DNA from: Chloracidobacterium sp.
GTDB lineage: Bacteria; Acidobacteriota; Blastocatellia; Pyrinomonadales; Pyrinomonadaceae
NCBI GenBank assembly: GCA_016712045.1
Contig: JADJRV010000009.1
Location: 62,001 to 126,000 of the forward strand
Reading direction: 5' to 3'
DNA: 64,000 bases
A model generated the notes under the pieces. The model was not told the DNA's origin and searched no databases. It worked only from the letters and a program-made list of their open reading frames with translations. Within the stretch, counting starts at the first letter, position 1. The number at the start of each line of letters is the position of its first letter. The translations under genes and the position numbers were made by a program. Positions 1 through 9,358 of the stretch are shown one piece after another.

Positions 1-2418
1 CGACATTTTTGTCGTTTCTTCACCGACCATCTTACCCATCGCTCTTTCCGATTCGGGCAGTTTATTCAGACGTCGGTCGATGAGTAAAAGGCACTCGGCG
101 ACGGCTTGTTCGGGTGAGGTCAACAGGCGCTCGTTAAACCAAACGGCATGCGTTGCCGTGACCTTATCGAGACTACGGGCGACATCTTTGGCATCGAACC
201 CACCGCGAAGCATCTTAGACGCGAGTAAGCCGACACACGCGCTGATAGGCCCGGCGACGAAAACTTCCAATATCCGCTCGCCGTCGTGATTGACAGTCAC
301 ATAAAGATTGTTGCCCTCAAAAGGAATACGCCAAGTCGAGCCTTGTAGCTCTCGCGGACGCTCTACTCGGAGAGTTGAGGAGTAGGGGAGTTGAGGATTA
401 GATGAGTCGGTAAGGCGAGATCCTGTCTCCTTCACTCCTTCACTCCTCTCCTCCTCTACTTTCTTCATGCTGTTCAGAACATGCCCCTCGCGGCTGCCGT
501 CGCGGTAATAGCTGACGGCTTTGCAGCCGAGTTTGCGGGCGAGGTGATAAAGTTCATCGACCGATTCGACAGTGTCGTCGGTCGCACCGTTACAGGTTTT
601 TGAGATCGCGTTATCGACGTGCTTTTGTGCGGCGGCTAGCACCTTGACGTGTTCGAGCGATTTGATATCCATCGCTGAGATAAAGTGCGGCGGCAACTCG
701 GATTCGTGTTCGACGACATACTCGGCGGCGGCTTTGATCGACTCTTCGTCAGTTTGATCGACGGCAATTCCTAAAGCCTCGGCGGCAGGTGTATGGACGT
801 AGGTTCGCGTTCCGAGCGTGTCTTGACGGACATACGCCCACGAGAAATTTGGCTCAATGCCCGACGAAGTCTCAGCCACCAGCGAGATCGTGCCGGTTGG
901 TGCGATAGTCGTCACCTCGTAATTTCGCGGCGTCAATGGTATGTCACGCGGGATGCCGATGTCCTCGTAGATGAATTTTGCGTACGCATCACGATTGGCT
1001 TCGAATTCGGGAAATACACCTTTCTCTTTACCTAATCGGAGCGATGCGAGCCACGATTCGCGGCGGACAAAGCTCATTACTTTTTCCATCAATTCGAGCG
1101 ATTCGTCGCTGCCGTAGGTCACTCCGAGCTTTAGACAGAGGTCGGCAAAGCCCATAATACCGAGGCCGACGGGACGTGTGCGTTTGACGACATCATCGAT
1201 CTCAGGCAGCGGGAAATAGCCCGCATCGACAACATTGTCGAGAAATTGTGTGCTGAGTTGTGTCACGGTTGACAGGCGTTCCCAATCGACGATGCCGTCA
1301 CCGTCGGTCGTTTTTGTGAAAAATTTAGCAACATCGATCGAGCCGAGATTGCAGGAATTGTTGAAATGCAACTGCTGCTCTCCGCACGGATTGCATGCGT
1401 AGATCGGGCCCATCGACGCCATCATGTGGTTGTGGCGATTGACCTCGTCGATAAAGATGATGCCCGGCTCGGCGTATTTATGAGCCGAGGCGATGATGCG
1501 GTTCCAGATGTCTGGTGCAAAGACCATTCCCGGCATTGGCGGCTCTTCAATAGTGCAATCTGAAATATCGGCGGTCTCAAACGCTAGTTTGTCGGCAAAT
1601 GTCGCGGTCGTGCCGTCGGGGCGGCGATAGACGACGTAATCTTTGCCGGTCGCGGCGTCAAAAACGGCCTGCGTCCACGGTTCGCCCTTAAACTCGGTCT
1701 GAAACCACGTGCCGCTATCGACGGCGTCCATAAACAGGTCGCTGACGGTCACAGAAATATTAAAATTCGTCAGGCTCGTCTGATCGTTTTTGGCGTGGAT
1801 AAAACGCAAAATATCAGGGTGCGTTACCGCCAAAATGCCCATGTTCGCACCGCGCCGAACGCCGCCTTGTTTCACAACCTCGGTCGTCTGGTTGACGATA
1901 TTCATGAACGAAACCGGCCCCGAAGCGACGCCGCGAGTCGAATTGACCATCGAGCCGGCGGGCCGCAAAAATTCATAGGTCATACCAGTGCCGCCGCCGG
2001 TCTGGTGGATGATCGCGACATTTTGGGCGTGCTCCATGATGCCCTCGATCGAATCGGGGACGTTTAGGACGAAACACGCTGCGAGCTGGCCCTTGGGCTT
2101 ACCGGCGTTGACGAGGCACGGCGTGTTTGGGATAAATTCACGCGCGAGCATCACGTTCATCATCTCGTTGTAAAAGAGTTTTTGTTTGAACGGTTCAGCC
2201 TCGGCTGTCGCCACATGGCCGACGACGCGGCGGACGATATCGCCCCACGTTTCGAGCGGTTCGCCCTTTTCGTTTTTGAGCGAATAGCGCATCGCCACAA
2301 CCTTTTCCGCATTGCGGCCAAGCGGTGCGATGTCGCGTGCGGGGGCTGTGCCGGCACCGCTGCCGACGCCATTTTTGTCGAGAAAACTACTGATAGCAGA
2401 CTCAAAAACTGTGCTCAT
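1..2418 (-). CDS. nrdJ: Adenosylcobalamin-dependent (class II) ribonucleotide reductase, partial
   Basis: Reduces ribonucleotides to deoxyribonucleotides with a B12 radical cofactor; cytosolic. Read on the minus strand, 806 codons are open from the ATG at 2418 and the frame runs off the window, so the C-terminal end is missing. Visible landmarks are the N-terminal NTPCLVNAG block, the HQTGGGTGMTYEFLRPAG substrate/Gly-rich loop, the NPCGEQQLHFNNSCNLGSID active-site segment and ATIAPTGTISL. The start has a good RBS (AGAGGAAAGG just upstream). A low-complexity linker at about residues 650-685 separates the catalytic barrel from the C-terminal region and resembles a repeat found in the exosortase gene. 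An NrdR-box-like palindrome lies about 185 bp upstream. No cobalamin riboswitch was recognised. Confidence 0.93.
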   Translation of the reverse strand, partial: MSTVFESAISSFLDKNGVGSGAGTAPARDIAPLGRNAEKVVAMRYSLKNEKGEPLETWGDIVRRVVGHVATAEAEPFKQKLFYNEMMNVMLAREFIPNTPCLVNAGKPKGQLAACFVLNVPDSIEGIMEHAQNVAIIHQTGGGTGMTYEFLRPAGSMVNSTRGVASGPVSFMNIVNQTTEVVKQGGVRRGANMGILAVTHPDILRFIHAKNDQTSLTNFNISVTVSDLFMDAVDSGTWFQTEFKGEPWTQAVFDAATGKDYVVYRRPDGTTATFADKLAFETADISDCTIEEPPMPGMVFAPDIWNRIIASAHKYAEPGIIFIDEVNRHNHMMASMGPIYACNPCGEQQLHFNNSCNLGSIDVAKFFTKTTDGDGIVDWERLSTVTQLSTQFLDNVVDAGYFPLPEIDDVVKRTRPVGLGIMGFADLCLKLGVTYGSDESLELMEKVMSFVRRESWLASLRLGKEKGVFPEFEANRDAYAKFIYEDIGIPRDIPLTPRNYEVTTIAPTGTISLVAETSSGIEPNFSWAYVRQDTLGTRTYVHTPAAEALGIAVDQTDEESIKAAAEYVVEHESELPPHFISAMDIKSLEHVKVLAAAQKHVDNAISKTCNGATDDTVESVDELYHLARKLGCKAVSYYRDGSREGHVLNSMKKVEEERSEGVKETGSRLTDSSNPQLPYSSTLRVERPRELQGSTWRIPFEGNNLYVTVNHDGERILEVFVAGPISACVGLLASKMLRGGFDAKDVARSLDKVTATHAVWFNERLLTSPEQAVAECLLLIDRRLNKLPESERAMGKMVGEETTKMS
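365..465 (-). repeat. Low-complexity GGAGTGAAGG-type repeat inside nrdJ
   Basis: On the minus strand the segment reads as tandem GGAG-rich words (GGAGTGAAGGAGTGAAGGAG), and on the plus strand GAGGAGTAGGGGAG is present at about 374-387. The latter 14-mer recurs exactly at about 5087-5100 in the exosortase gene. It encodes a charged linker, KVEEERSEGVKE, in frame in NrdJ. Confidence 0.6.
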
Positions 2419-2600
2419 ATTGGCCTTTCCTCTCTGATTTGTAAAGACAGCTGGATTTAATACTACTTTAACATTCGTAATAGTATTTCGAAACGTTTAG
2501 ACGCTGTATTGTATTCAACGGGCTTGAGGGTTTACATTAACTATTCGCTCTCAAGTGAGTGAATTTTAATCAACTTGCGGCATAAATGTCAATACTTTTT

Positions 2601-2616
2601 ACACAAGATATTGTGT
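2601..2616. promoter_or_regulatory. NrdR-box-like palindrome upstream of nrdJ
   Basis: The 16-mer ACACAAGATATTGTGT matches the known NrdR consensus ACACWATATATWGTGT at all but one position. NrdR represses ribonucleotide reductase genes in many bacteria, usually through two boxes about three helical turns apart. Only a weak partial second half (ACACAACTATTG, from 2629) is visible, 28 bp away rather than the usual 31-32. Location between the flavin reductase stop and the nrdJ start fits control of nrdJ. Confidence 0.6.
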
Positions 2617-2647
2617 TAATTTAGTGTGACACAACTATTGACGGTAT

Positions 2648-3123
2648 TTAGCTCTTAATATTTTTGTATTCGGCCTGATGGTAGATGAGAGGCGTGCCTT
2701 GGTTTGCGGTTGCGTGCTCGACCTTGCCGACAAAGATGGTGTGATCGCCACCGTCATATGCGTGTTGCAGACGGCATTCGATGCTTGCGAGAGCGTCTAT
2801 CAAGACCGGAACCCCAGCGATGCCGGGCGAAACGCGACCGCGTCGAACTTATCGACCGCCGGTGCCGCAAACTGCTCTGAAATGTGCTGATGCGACGCCC
2901 GTAGTGTATTGACCACAAAAACGCCGGAATCGTTAAACGCGTCGTGGCTGGCTGTCGTTTTTTCGATACAGATCAAAACGAGCGGCGGAGCGAGCGATAC
3001 TGAGCAAAACGCCGAGACGGTGATGCCGTGCGGGCGTCCGTTGGCGTCCTTGGTTGTAACTACGTTTACGCCGCTCGGAAAGCGGGAGAGAGCACTGCGA
3101 AAATCGTCTTCGGACACGGCCAT
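2648..3123 (-). CDS. Flavin reductase-like FMN-binding protein (frameshifted)
   Basis: Belongs to the flavin reductase (split-barrel FMN-binding) family, which passes electrons from NAD(P)H to free flavin or to a partner monooxygenase. The N-terminal part is intact from the ATG at 3123: FRSALSRFPSGVNVVTT, then GITVSAFCSVSLAPPLVLICI, both family landmarks. The frame breaks near 2823-2827, where one C/G seems to be missing. In the next frame the protein continues with VPVLIDALASIECRLQHAYDG, GDHTIFVGKVEHA and ends at a TAA at 2648, giving a normal length of about 158 residues. Because the downstream half is perfectly conserved in character, a consensus error is more likely than true decay. Confidence 0.75.
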
Positions 3124-3189
3124 ATAAATGGCAATCTACATTATCAAACGGCATTTGGCAAAATCGCAGCTTTTGATAAATGAGCTGTA

Positions 3190-4098
3190 ATGCCTGATAA
3201 TTTGCACTCAATGACGCTGATCGAAAGATTTATGCTGGATGTGAGCACCGTAGTGGACAAAGCTCTCGATGATCTGCTGCCCGTAGCGGACACCGAGCCT
3301 GCTCGTCTGCACGAAGCGATGCGTTGGAGCATGTTTGCGGGCGGCAAACGGATACGGCCGGGCATATTGTTTGCAGCCGGGCGGACGTTTGGTGCCGATG
3401 AACAAATGCTGGTGCGCACGGCCGTCGCGATCGAAATGATTCACACCTATTCGCTGATCCACGACGATCTGCCGGCGATGGACGATGATGATCTGCGTCG
3501 CGGACGCGAAACGTGTCACAAAAAATTTGACGAGGCAACGGCGATACTCGCGGGCGATGCTCTGCTAGCACAGGCGTTTGAGGTTGTCGCATGCGACGAA
3601 AACCTGTCGCCGGAGCTAAGGCTAAAGTTGGTATCGCAGATCGCGAATGCCTCGGGCACGCCCCGGGGAATGGTCGCCGGACAGCAGCTCGATCTCGAAG
3701 CCGAAGGCCAGACGATCAATATCGAAGAGCTCGAAAATATCCACGCCCGGAAAACAGGAGCACTTATCACGGTCTCGGCGATGGCCGGTGCGATGATCGC
3801 CGGTGCGAACTCCGCCGAGGTTGCTGCCGTCGAGCTATACGCGTCAAAGATCGGGCTGCTTTTCCAGATAACCGACGATCTGCTGGATGTCACACAGGCG
3901 ACTGAGACGCTTGGCAAAACGGCGGGCAAAGACGCGATAGCAGAAAAGGCTACGTATCCCGGGCATTTTGGCATCGAAGCAACGCGGGAGATGGCGGACA
4001 AAGTTCGAGGCGAAGCCGCCGATGCTCTTGGAACTATTGATCGCGATACCGCATTGCTGCTCGAATTTGCCGATCTGATCGCAGGCCGCAGCAAGTGA
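3190..4098 (+). CDS. ispA: Polyprenyl synthetase, farnesyl diphosphate synthase type
   Basis: Makes farnesyl (or geranylgeranyl) diphosphate from IPP and DMAPP, feeding undecaprenyl phosphate and quinone synthesis in the cytosol. The 302-residue protein has the first Asp-rich motif DDLPAMD at residues 92-98 followed by DDDLRRG, the GGKRIRPG substrate loop at 51-58, and the second motif DDLLD near residue 228. The preceding IHTYSLIH segment is typical of bacterial IspA-type enzymes. Start uncertain: the ATG at 3190 and another at 3211 are both possible and neither has a strong RBS. It precedes the exosortase gene by 57 nt and could be co-transcribed with it, which would couple lipid carrier supply to polysaccharide export. 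Confidence 0.92.
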   Translation: MPDNLHSMTLIERFMLDVSTVVDKALDDLLPVADTEPARLHEAMRWSMFAGGKRIRPGILFAAGRTFGADEQMLVRTAVAIEMIHTYSLIHDDLPAMDDDDLRRGRETCHKKFDEATAILAGDALLAQAFEVVACDENLSPELRLKLVSQIANASGTPRGMVAGQQLDLEAEGQTINIEELENIHARKTGALITVSAMAGAMIAGANSAEVAAVELYASKIGLLFQITDDLLDVTQATETLGKTAGKDAIAEKATYPGHFGIEATREMADKVRGEAADALGTIDRDTALLLEFADLIAGRSK

Positions 4099-4155
4099 AC
4101 CAAAGAATATTGACGGAATCCGGCAGTCATTCAGCGTTTTTAGCTCCTTGGCACG

Positions 4156-5754
4156 ATGAGCGAAATCTCACAAACAACATCCAGTTCACTGACAAAAGCG
4201 ATCGCTCTCGCGGCGGCGTTTCTATTCCTGTACGCTACAGTCCTTGCCAAGCTCGGCCGCGACTGGTGGTCGGATGAGAATTATTCGCACGGACTGCTCG
4301 TGCCGTTTGTCATCGCCATGATCGTCTGGCGTGAATGGGACAGCCTCAAAAAAACGGTAACAGACCCCGCGAAAGTTCTTGGAATTATTGCTATCGTCCT
4401 GGCCATATTAATGCTGTTTGGCGGCGTTCTCGGATCTGAGCTTTTTACGCAGCGGATCTCGATGGTGCTGATGGCGGCGGGCGTGATCGTTTATTTTTTT
4501 GGAATCAGGATCATAAATTTGCTCGCCGTGCCGTTCGTCCTGTTGCTGCTCGCGATACCGATACCGCAGATCATCTTTAACCGCATCGCGATGCCTTTGC
4601 AGACGTATGCGTCGCAGATGGCGGTGTGGGGAATCAGGCTGTTCAGCGTCCCGACCGTGCGAAAGGGAAATGTCATCGACATCCTGCCGCGAGGTTCGAC
4701 ACAGACGATCTCGCTCGAGGTGGTCGAAGCGTGCAGCGGTATCCGCAGCCTGATGACGCTTGTTACATTGGCGTTGATACTCGCGTATTTTACTCGACGT
4801 GATGAAACAGGAAAGATCGCAAACTTTTCCACTGCGGATTTTATTCGAGCAGTAATTTTGATGATCACGGCCGTGCCAATAGCGGTTCTAACCAACGCCG
4901 CCCGCGTCACCGGAACTGGCGTGATGACCTATTATTACGGCAAACAGGCAACCGAAGGCATGTGGCACGATGCGTCGGGTTGGCTGGTTTATCTGGTCGC
5001 ACTTGTGTTGCTGTTCGCCGTCAATCTGGTATTAAAGAAAATTTTGAACCGCAGAGACGCTGAAAAAGTGGAAGAGAAGAGGAGTGGAGGAGTAGGGGAG
5101 AATATTACAAGTCCCGCTGTTCCAGCAGCTTGGGGGTTTGTCATAATTTTGGTTTTAAGTGGCGTTGCGATCAACTGGTTCGCGAATCGTGCGGAGATCG
5201 CGGTGCCGCGGACGAGCTTAGCCACATTCCCGCCTACGCTTGGCGATTGGAAGCAAAAGGGGAACGATATCAAATTCGAACCCGGCATCGAGAGTGTGCT
5301 CGGTACGACCGACTACACGATGCGCGAATACACGGCTCCTGACGGCCGTATCGCTAATATCTATGTTGGCTATTACGCCTCGCAGCGTGCCGGGGCGACC
5401 TATCACAGCCCGCAAAACTGTCTGCCCGGAGCCGGTTGGGTCTTAAAAGAACCGCAATACATCACCGTCACCACAGCCGACGGACGCACGTTTACCGCGA
5501 ACCGCTACATTATCGAGAACGGCGTCTATAAAGAGGTAATGATCTATTGGTACCAAGGCCGCGGCCACATCGAGGCCAGCGAATACCGCGACAAGATCAA
5601 CACGGTCCTCGACAGCGTCACCCGCCGCCGCACCGACGGAGCGATGGTCCGCGTCATGACATCAGTCGGCAGCGATGAAGCCGCTTCGCTCACCGCCGCC
5701 TCAGACCTCGCCGCCCGCCTCGCCGAACAGCTCCCGCCCTACGTGCCGGAATAG
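4156..5754 (+). CDS. Exosortase fused to EpsI domain (XrtA-like)
   Basis: Inner-membrane cysteine transpeptidase expected to cleave and re-anchor PEP-CTERM proteins, with a C-terminal EpsI (exosortase-associated) domain. Of 532 residues, about 1-295 form the polytopic exosortase: the nucleophile Cys193 is in EACSGIRSL, the conserved Arg250 in NAARVTG and His271 in MWHDASGW. A further membrane segment at about 326-342 leads to the periplasmic EpsI domain with FPPTLGDW (358-365) and HSPQNCLPGAGW (417-428). The linker at about 300-322 is charged and derived from a low-complexity repeat. Exosortase/EpsI fusions are known in XrtA-type systems. The rest of the locus starts at 9359, beyond a minus-strand block. 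No catalytic residue is missing. Confidence 0.92.
   Translation: MSEISQTTSSSLTKAIALAAAFLFLYATVLAKLGRDWWSDENYSHGLLVPFVIAMIVWREWDSLKKTVTDPAKVLGIIAIVLAILMLFGGVLGSELFTQRISMVLMAAGVIVYFFGIRIINLLAVPFVLLLLAIPIPQIIFNRIAMPLQTYASQMAVWGIRLFSVPTVRKGNVIDILPRGSTQTISLEVVEACSGIRSLMTLVTLALILAYFTRRDETGKIANFSTADFIRAVILMITAVPIAVLTNAARVTGTGVMTYYYGKQATEGMWHDASGWLVYLVALVLLFAVNLVLKKILNRRDAEKVEEKRSGGVGENITSPAVPAAWGFVIILVLSGVAINWFANRAEIAVPRTSLATFPPTLGDWKQKGNDIKFEPGIESVLGTTDYTMREYTAPDGRIANIYVGYYASQRAGATYHSPQNCLPGAGWVLKEPQYITVTTADGRTFTANRYIIENGVYKEVMIYWYQGRGHIEASEYRDKINTVLDSVTRRRTDGAMVRVMTSVGSDEAASLTAASDLAARLAEQLPPYVPE
5051..5101 (+). repeat. GGAG-rich repeat forming the exosortase/EpsI linker
   Basis: The segment AGAAGAGGAGTGGAGGAG followed by TAGGGGAG is purine-rich and encodes KVEEKRSGGVGE. 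It shares GAGGAGTAGGGGAG with the nrdJ linker at about 374-387, and the encoded peptides are alike (KVEEERSEGVKE in NrdJ). It looks like one family of short dispersed repeat fixed in frame twice. Confidence 0.55.
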
Positions 5755-5780
5755 TTTGGCTCGTGAGTAAAAAATTGGTT

Positions 5781-6664
5781 CTACTGCCGATAGAGAATAC
5801 TGACGTCACAACTCGTCAGGGTCAGTGATCTGCCAGTTTTATCGATCGAAATTTTCACGTCTCGTTCGCCTTTTGGACAAGCTGTCTTACCCAGTGAGAT
5901 ATCGCGGGAGTCTATTTTGACCACTTGCGTCAGAGTACTAAACTGTTCGCCCAAGGCGGTCTCGGGCCCAAAGATGTGCCCTCCGTTTGCATTCACCGCG
6001 TCATGCCCAAAGGCGAGTTCGCCGCCTCGGATCTTAACCTTTGCTCGTCGCCGGTAGTCACCACCAAAGATCTCCCACGACTCGACAAACACCGCACCGT
6101 CTAAACTGCGAAGAAAGTCCGTCAGCTCTTTCTTTGCATTTTCCTGGTCCCTTGCGGCTTTAGCCTCCGGTGAGTTGGCCTTGTCCGAAACTGCTTTCTT
6201 ATCACGTAGCTCCTCAAGAGCGTAGATATGATCTTGAGCCTCGCGGGCGTCGGCTGCGGACGGCGATGTCATCAGAAAGAATTTGAGCGATTGGATCGCG
6301 GCGTCGAAATCCTGATGCAGCTCCTGGCCCTTTGCGAGATTAAAATAAGCGTCCGCCCACCACGGGGCCAACAACAACGCGTCCTGATAGAGCTTGGCGG
6401 CGTTAGCGTAATCTTCCGCCGACGAAGCGTTCTTAATGGCCGTATTCCCGCGAATAAATGGCCGCCTGGCGTCCTCGGGAATTTCGGGAGCCGGTTTCAT
6501 AGTGACCGCGAGTTTGATGATCTTTTCACGAAGGGCATTGTCGGCTGGCGTTTTTGCAACGCGCAACCATCGCTGGAGTTGTTCGGCGGTGTCTGAGCTG
6601 ACAAAATCGCAGTGAACGCAAAGAGCAAGACAGCCGCCGTTAAATAAAGTATTAGTGATCTCAT
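5781..6664 (-). CDS. Secreted TPR-like protein with C-terminal beta domain (frameshifted)
   Basis: I do not recognise a named family. From the ATG at 6664 there is a clear signal peptide (MRSLILYLTAAVLLFAF, cleavage after LSAQ), then a helical TPR-like part (YQDALLLAPWWADAYFNLAKG) and a C-terminal domain ending in TSCDVSILYRQ. One base, probably a G/C, is missing near 6583: restoring it joins QTPP to EQLQRWLRVAKTPADN. The C-terminal domain resembles that of the next upstream gene (6688-7622), so the two are tandem paralogues in one minus-strand unit. Likely periplasmic or outer-membrane-facing; function unknown. Confidence 0.7.
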
Positions 6665-6687
6665 AATTAAACAGCTAACCTCCCGCA

Positions 6688-7622
6688 CTAACGCCTTAAT
6701 ATGTGGGTCTCGTTACACTGACTGATCGTAACAGTGCCTTGATCCAGATCGACCTTTATCTTCCGAACGCCCGGGACGTTCTTTCCACCGACCTCGCAGG
6801 TGATTTGGTGAGTAGACGTTAGATCCAATCCCGCGAGGCGAAATATTTCTGTATTGTGTTCGTAACTAAATCGTTCGCCAAAGACAATCTCTGGTTCTAC
6901 AGTACTGCCATCTCTAAAGCGTTCGTAACCAACCGCCAATTCCTGGCCAACGATCTTTGCCTTTCTCCGAGCGATGTCTTTGTCGGCCAGCGCGACCCAA
7001 TTCTCAAAGAAGACGACACCATCAAAAGCTTTGATCTTGTCGGCAAGTTGTTGTTCTCCCGCTCAGCTTGGACAGCAGGGGCGGCTATTTCTTGGGCGGC
7101 TTCGATCTCGGCGCGGAGGGCGTTGGCGTCGCGGCGGTCTTTTTCGTTTGCGGCGAGGAGTTTGGCGAGCGAAAGGGAATATAGTGCGTCCTTGAATTGG
7201 CCCGCGGACTTATACGCGACGGCGAGGTTGAAATGGTAATCGAAAACCCACGGAGCCCCGTTTACCGCTTCTTGAAACTGACTCGCAGCCTTTAAGAAAT
7301 CAAGCGGCGTTTTCGCGAGCTTTACAAAAGCGGCTCCTTTTTGTGCATGAAAATCGGCGTCCTCTGATGGAATAGGCGGCGAAGTCATTTTAGCGAGTGC
7401 GGCTCCCATTTTGCCCGCAAGCCTTTCGTGGGCAGAGCGAAGATCAGCATCGGCCTCGTTACGCCCGATAAACCATCCGAGCCAAGCGGTTTTATACTGA
7501 TCGATCGCCGCAGCATATTTTCCGGCCGCAGCATTTTCGTCACCCGATTGCTCAGGCGTCACGGGGTGCACGGTTACTAACTGAGCTTGAACGCTCATCA
7601 CAAACATCAGTGAAATAAGCAC
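6688..7622 (-). CDS. Secreted TPR-like protein, paralogue of downstream gene (frameshifted)
   Basis: About 310 residues if the frame is repaired. The N-terminus (GTG at 7622, weak start) has a short hydrophobic leader ending AQA-like, followed by TPR-like helices (AASQFQEAVNGAPWVFDYHF, then AYKSAGQFKDALYSLSLAKL). Near 7047 a T/A is missing in an AACAACAA stretch; with it restored the protein reads ENNKLADKIKAFDGVVFFEN and continues through GQELAVGYERFRDGS to TISQCNETHILRR. The C-terminal domain is alike in layout to that of the protein at 5781. The true N-terminus may begin at an out-of-frame ATG about 11 nt upstream (MARR), pointing to another indel. Function unknown. Confidence 0.65.
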
Positions 7623-7806
7623 CGCCGCGCCATCGAATGGCAGTGGAATCAGCGGCAGTTAAATCGGGTTACAAAAAAACCGTATCGCTCGAGCGGTTTG
7701 TCCAGTACCTGAGCCTTGCTGTCACGGAAAGTATTGATCAGAATATCGGCCAAAACGATCGGCCCGGACATTGGATTTGTGAACCACGCCGATTCCGCCC
7801 CCAGTG

Positions 7807-8819
7807 TTACGGCTGATCTTTTTGTCGGCTGTTTCCACGCCGCCGCCGGAACCGGATCGCCGTTGTTAGCACACCTTTTTCAAAGTTCGGCCTCAAAGAG
7901 CGGCGGCGGCGATTGGCGAACTTTCGAGTAGTTTCGCCGCTTCTCAGAGCTGCGAGGCACAGCATAGCTCCATTAGAGTGACAGTCGAGGGTGTCAAAAT
8001 GGCGGTCTTTGAGGCCGACAAATATCTCCTTGTGCTGACGGGAAAATTCGCCATACGCAGAGCCGTCCCAAATGACCCGCAAGGCAAGATCTTCGACAGC
8101 GGAATGAGTCGAGGCCATTGAGACACTGGGAGACGGCAGAACGGAGGCTCTTTAACGCGCCCGGATCCTTTTCCAGAACAATATAATGCGAGCTGTCTTT
8201 AACACGACAATTAGCCGGAGGACGTTTGAAACCGAAAGTCCAGGTCATGCCGCCGACCAAACCACGCCCGATCAACGGCGGGATGGCTGGGTCGAGCGGG
8301 TTTCCGCCGTCATCAAGAGCTTCGTATTTACGCAACTGGAGAGCGTAAAACTTTTCGGATTCACGAAATGGGGTGGTGCCGGAACTCCCGGTCCTGATCC
8401 CAGTATTAGCGGTGCTGCCCCTTAGGCCGTTTTCCGTTGTCGTTTTGATAGTTGGGTTGCCGCCACTCCCTCTGAGGGTTCCCGCCGTCGGATTCTTTCA
8501 AACACTTTTTGGTCGGCGATCCGCTTCGCTTCCTTTGCTGCTTCCAGGCGTTTTTGTTCGGCTTCCTGGCGTTGGCGTTCTTCTTCGATCCGCTGCTGTC
8601 TTTGACGTCCTGCTTCGCCATTGTCAGTGGTTCCGCCCGTGTTTTGGCTTGGGCGACAGCCCCATCCCAACTGTTATAGGCGAGATTTGACGGTAATCCG
8701 CAGTCTTTCTTTTGCTTGGTCCACCATGCCGGTTCCTGACCGGGACATTGAGGGGCCAAAACGCAAAATGCGAATGTAACGACAATGAGAAAAGCTGCGT
8801 AACGAATATGACCGTACAT
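7807..8819 (-). pseudogene. Secreted coiled-coil protein gene broken in several frames
   Basis: Minus-strand coding signal is strong but spread over at least three frames. From the ATG at 8819 there is a signal peptide (AAFLIVVTFAFCVLAPQCPG), then PAWWTKQKKDCGLPSNLAYN, then after a slip a charged coiled coil (RQRQQRIEEERQRQEAEQKR), then LIGRGLVGGMTWTFGFKRPP, and finally SAVEDLALRVIWDGSAYGEF and GLKDRHFDTLDCHSNGAMLC. No single frame spans it. It may be a decayed third member of the neighbouring secreted family, or an intact gene ruined by several consensus indels; the sequence alone cannot separate these. The 3' limit is approximate. Confidence 0.5.
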
Positions 8820-9358
8820 AGTTTTCTTGGCGTGTGTATTACACGCGGGTCTAAACCGATTATCAATTAGGAATTTATCTATTTATTACGCTCAAATCGG
8901 AGTTAAGTCAAGAAGTTTTACGTGTTGTCGACGGCGTTGCCAAGCTCATGCCTCCGCAGGTGCCGGAATGATCGTTGGTCCACCTTGGTCCACCGGGTCC
9001 ACTTGGTCCGGACCGGACCAGAGCTTCAATATTTTTGGATATCTCGCTGAATTCGAACTTTTTTCTTAATAGAGAGAGAGTCGCAACACGGCAAGTCGAA
9101 CGGACTGTTGATGTTGCCTATCTTCTGCCCTTGCAAAATTTTCCCATTTTTTTCTGAAATCACCCCTTGATTGAGCGTTTTTCACTAATGCTGCTAAGAA
9201 CGCAGCGAATGTCTCAATTCATTTGAGATTGCAGTTTTCCGGCTGATCCGACGCTGATAACCAACGGATCGACAGACGCCCGATATTGATATTCATTAGG
9301 TTCGCCGCCCCGGCCTGATGATAAACATCGACATCGCAAGCGAACAATTAAATACGAT
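8820..9358. promoter_or_regulatory. Long divergent intergenic region before the EPS operon
   Basis: No convincing gene. It holds a palindrome TCTCAA-ttcat-TTGAGA at 9212-9228, a possible operator for the EPS operon, and a short cluster of GGTCCACC direct repeats followed by GGTCCGGACC at about 8980-9022. The translated repeat gives a few Gly-Pro-Pro triplets but no open frame of useful length. No sigma-54 (TGGCAC-N5-TTGC) promoter was found, although PrsR-type control is common for such loci. Confidence 0.4.

Noticed and set aside
2419..2647. Cobalamin riboswitch upstream of nrdJ
   Set aside because: No B12-box-like sequence or suitable fold was seen on the minus strand; the clear element is the NrdR-like palindrome.
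4156..5754. Exosortase-EpsI fusion as a novelty
   Set aside because: Fusions of these two domains are known in XrtA-type systems; only the linker repeat is unusual.
8980..9022. Collagen-like gene from Gly-Pro-Pro triplets
   Set aside because: Only three or four triplets and no supporting open frame; treated as a short direct repeat.
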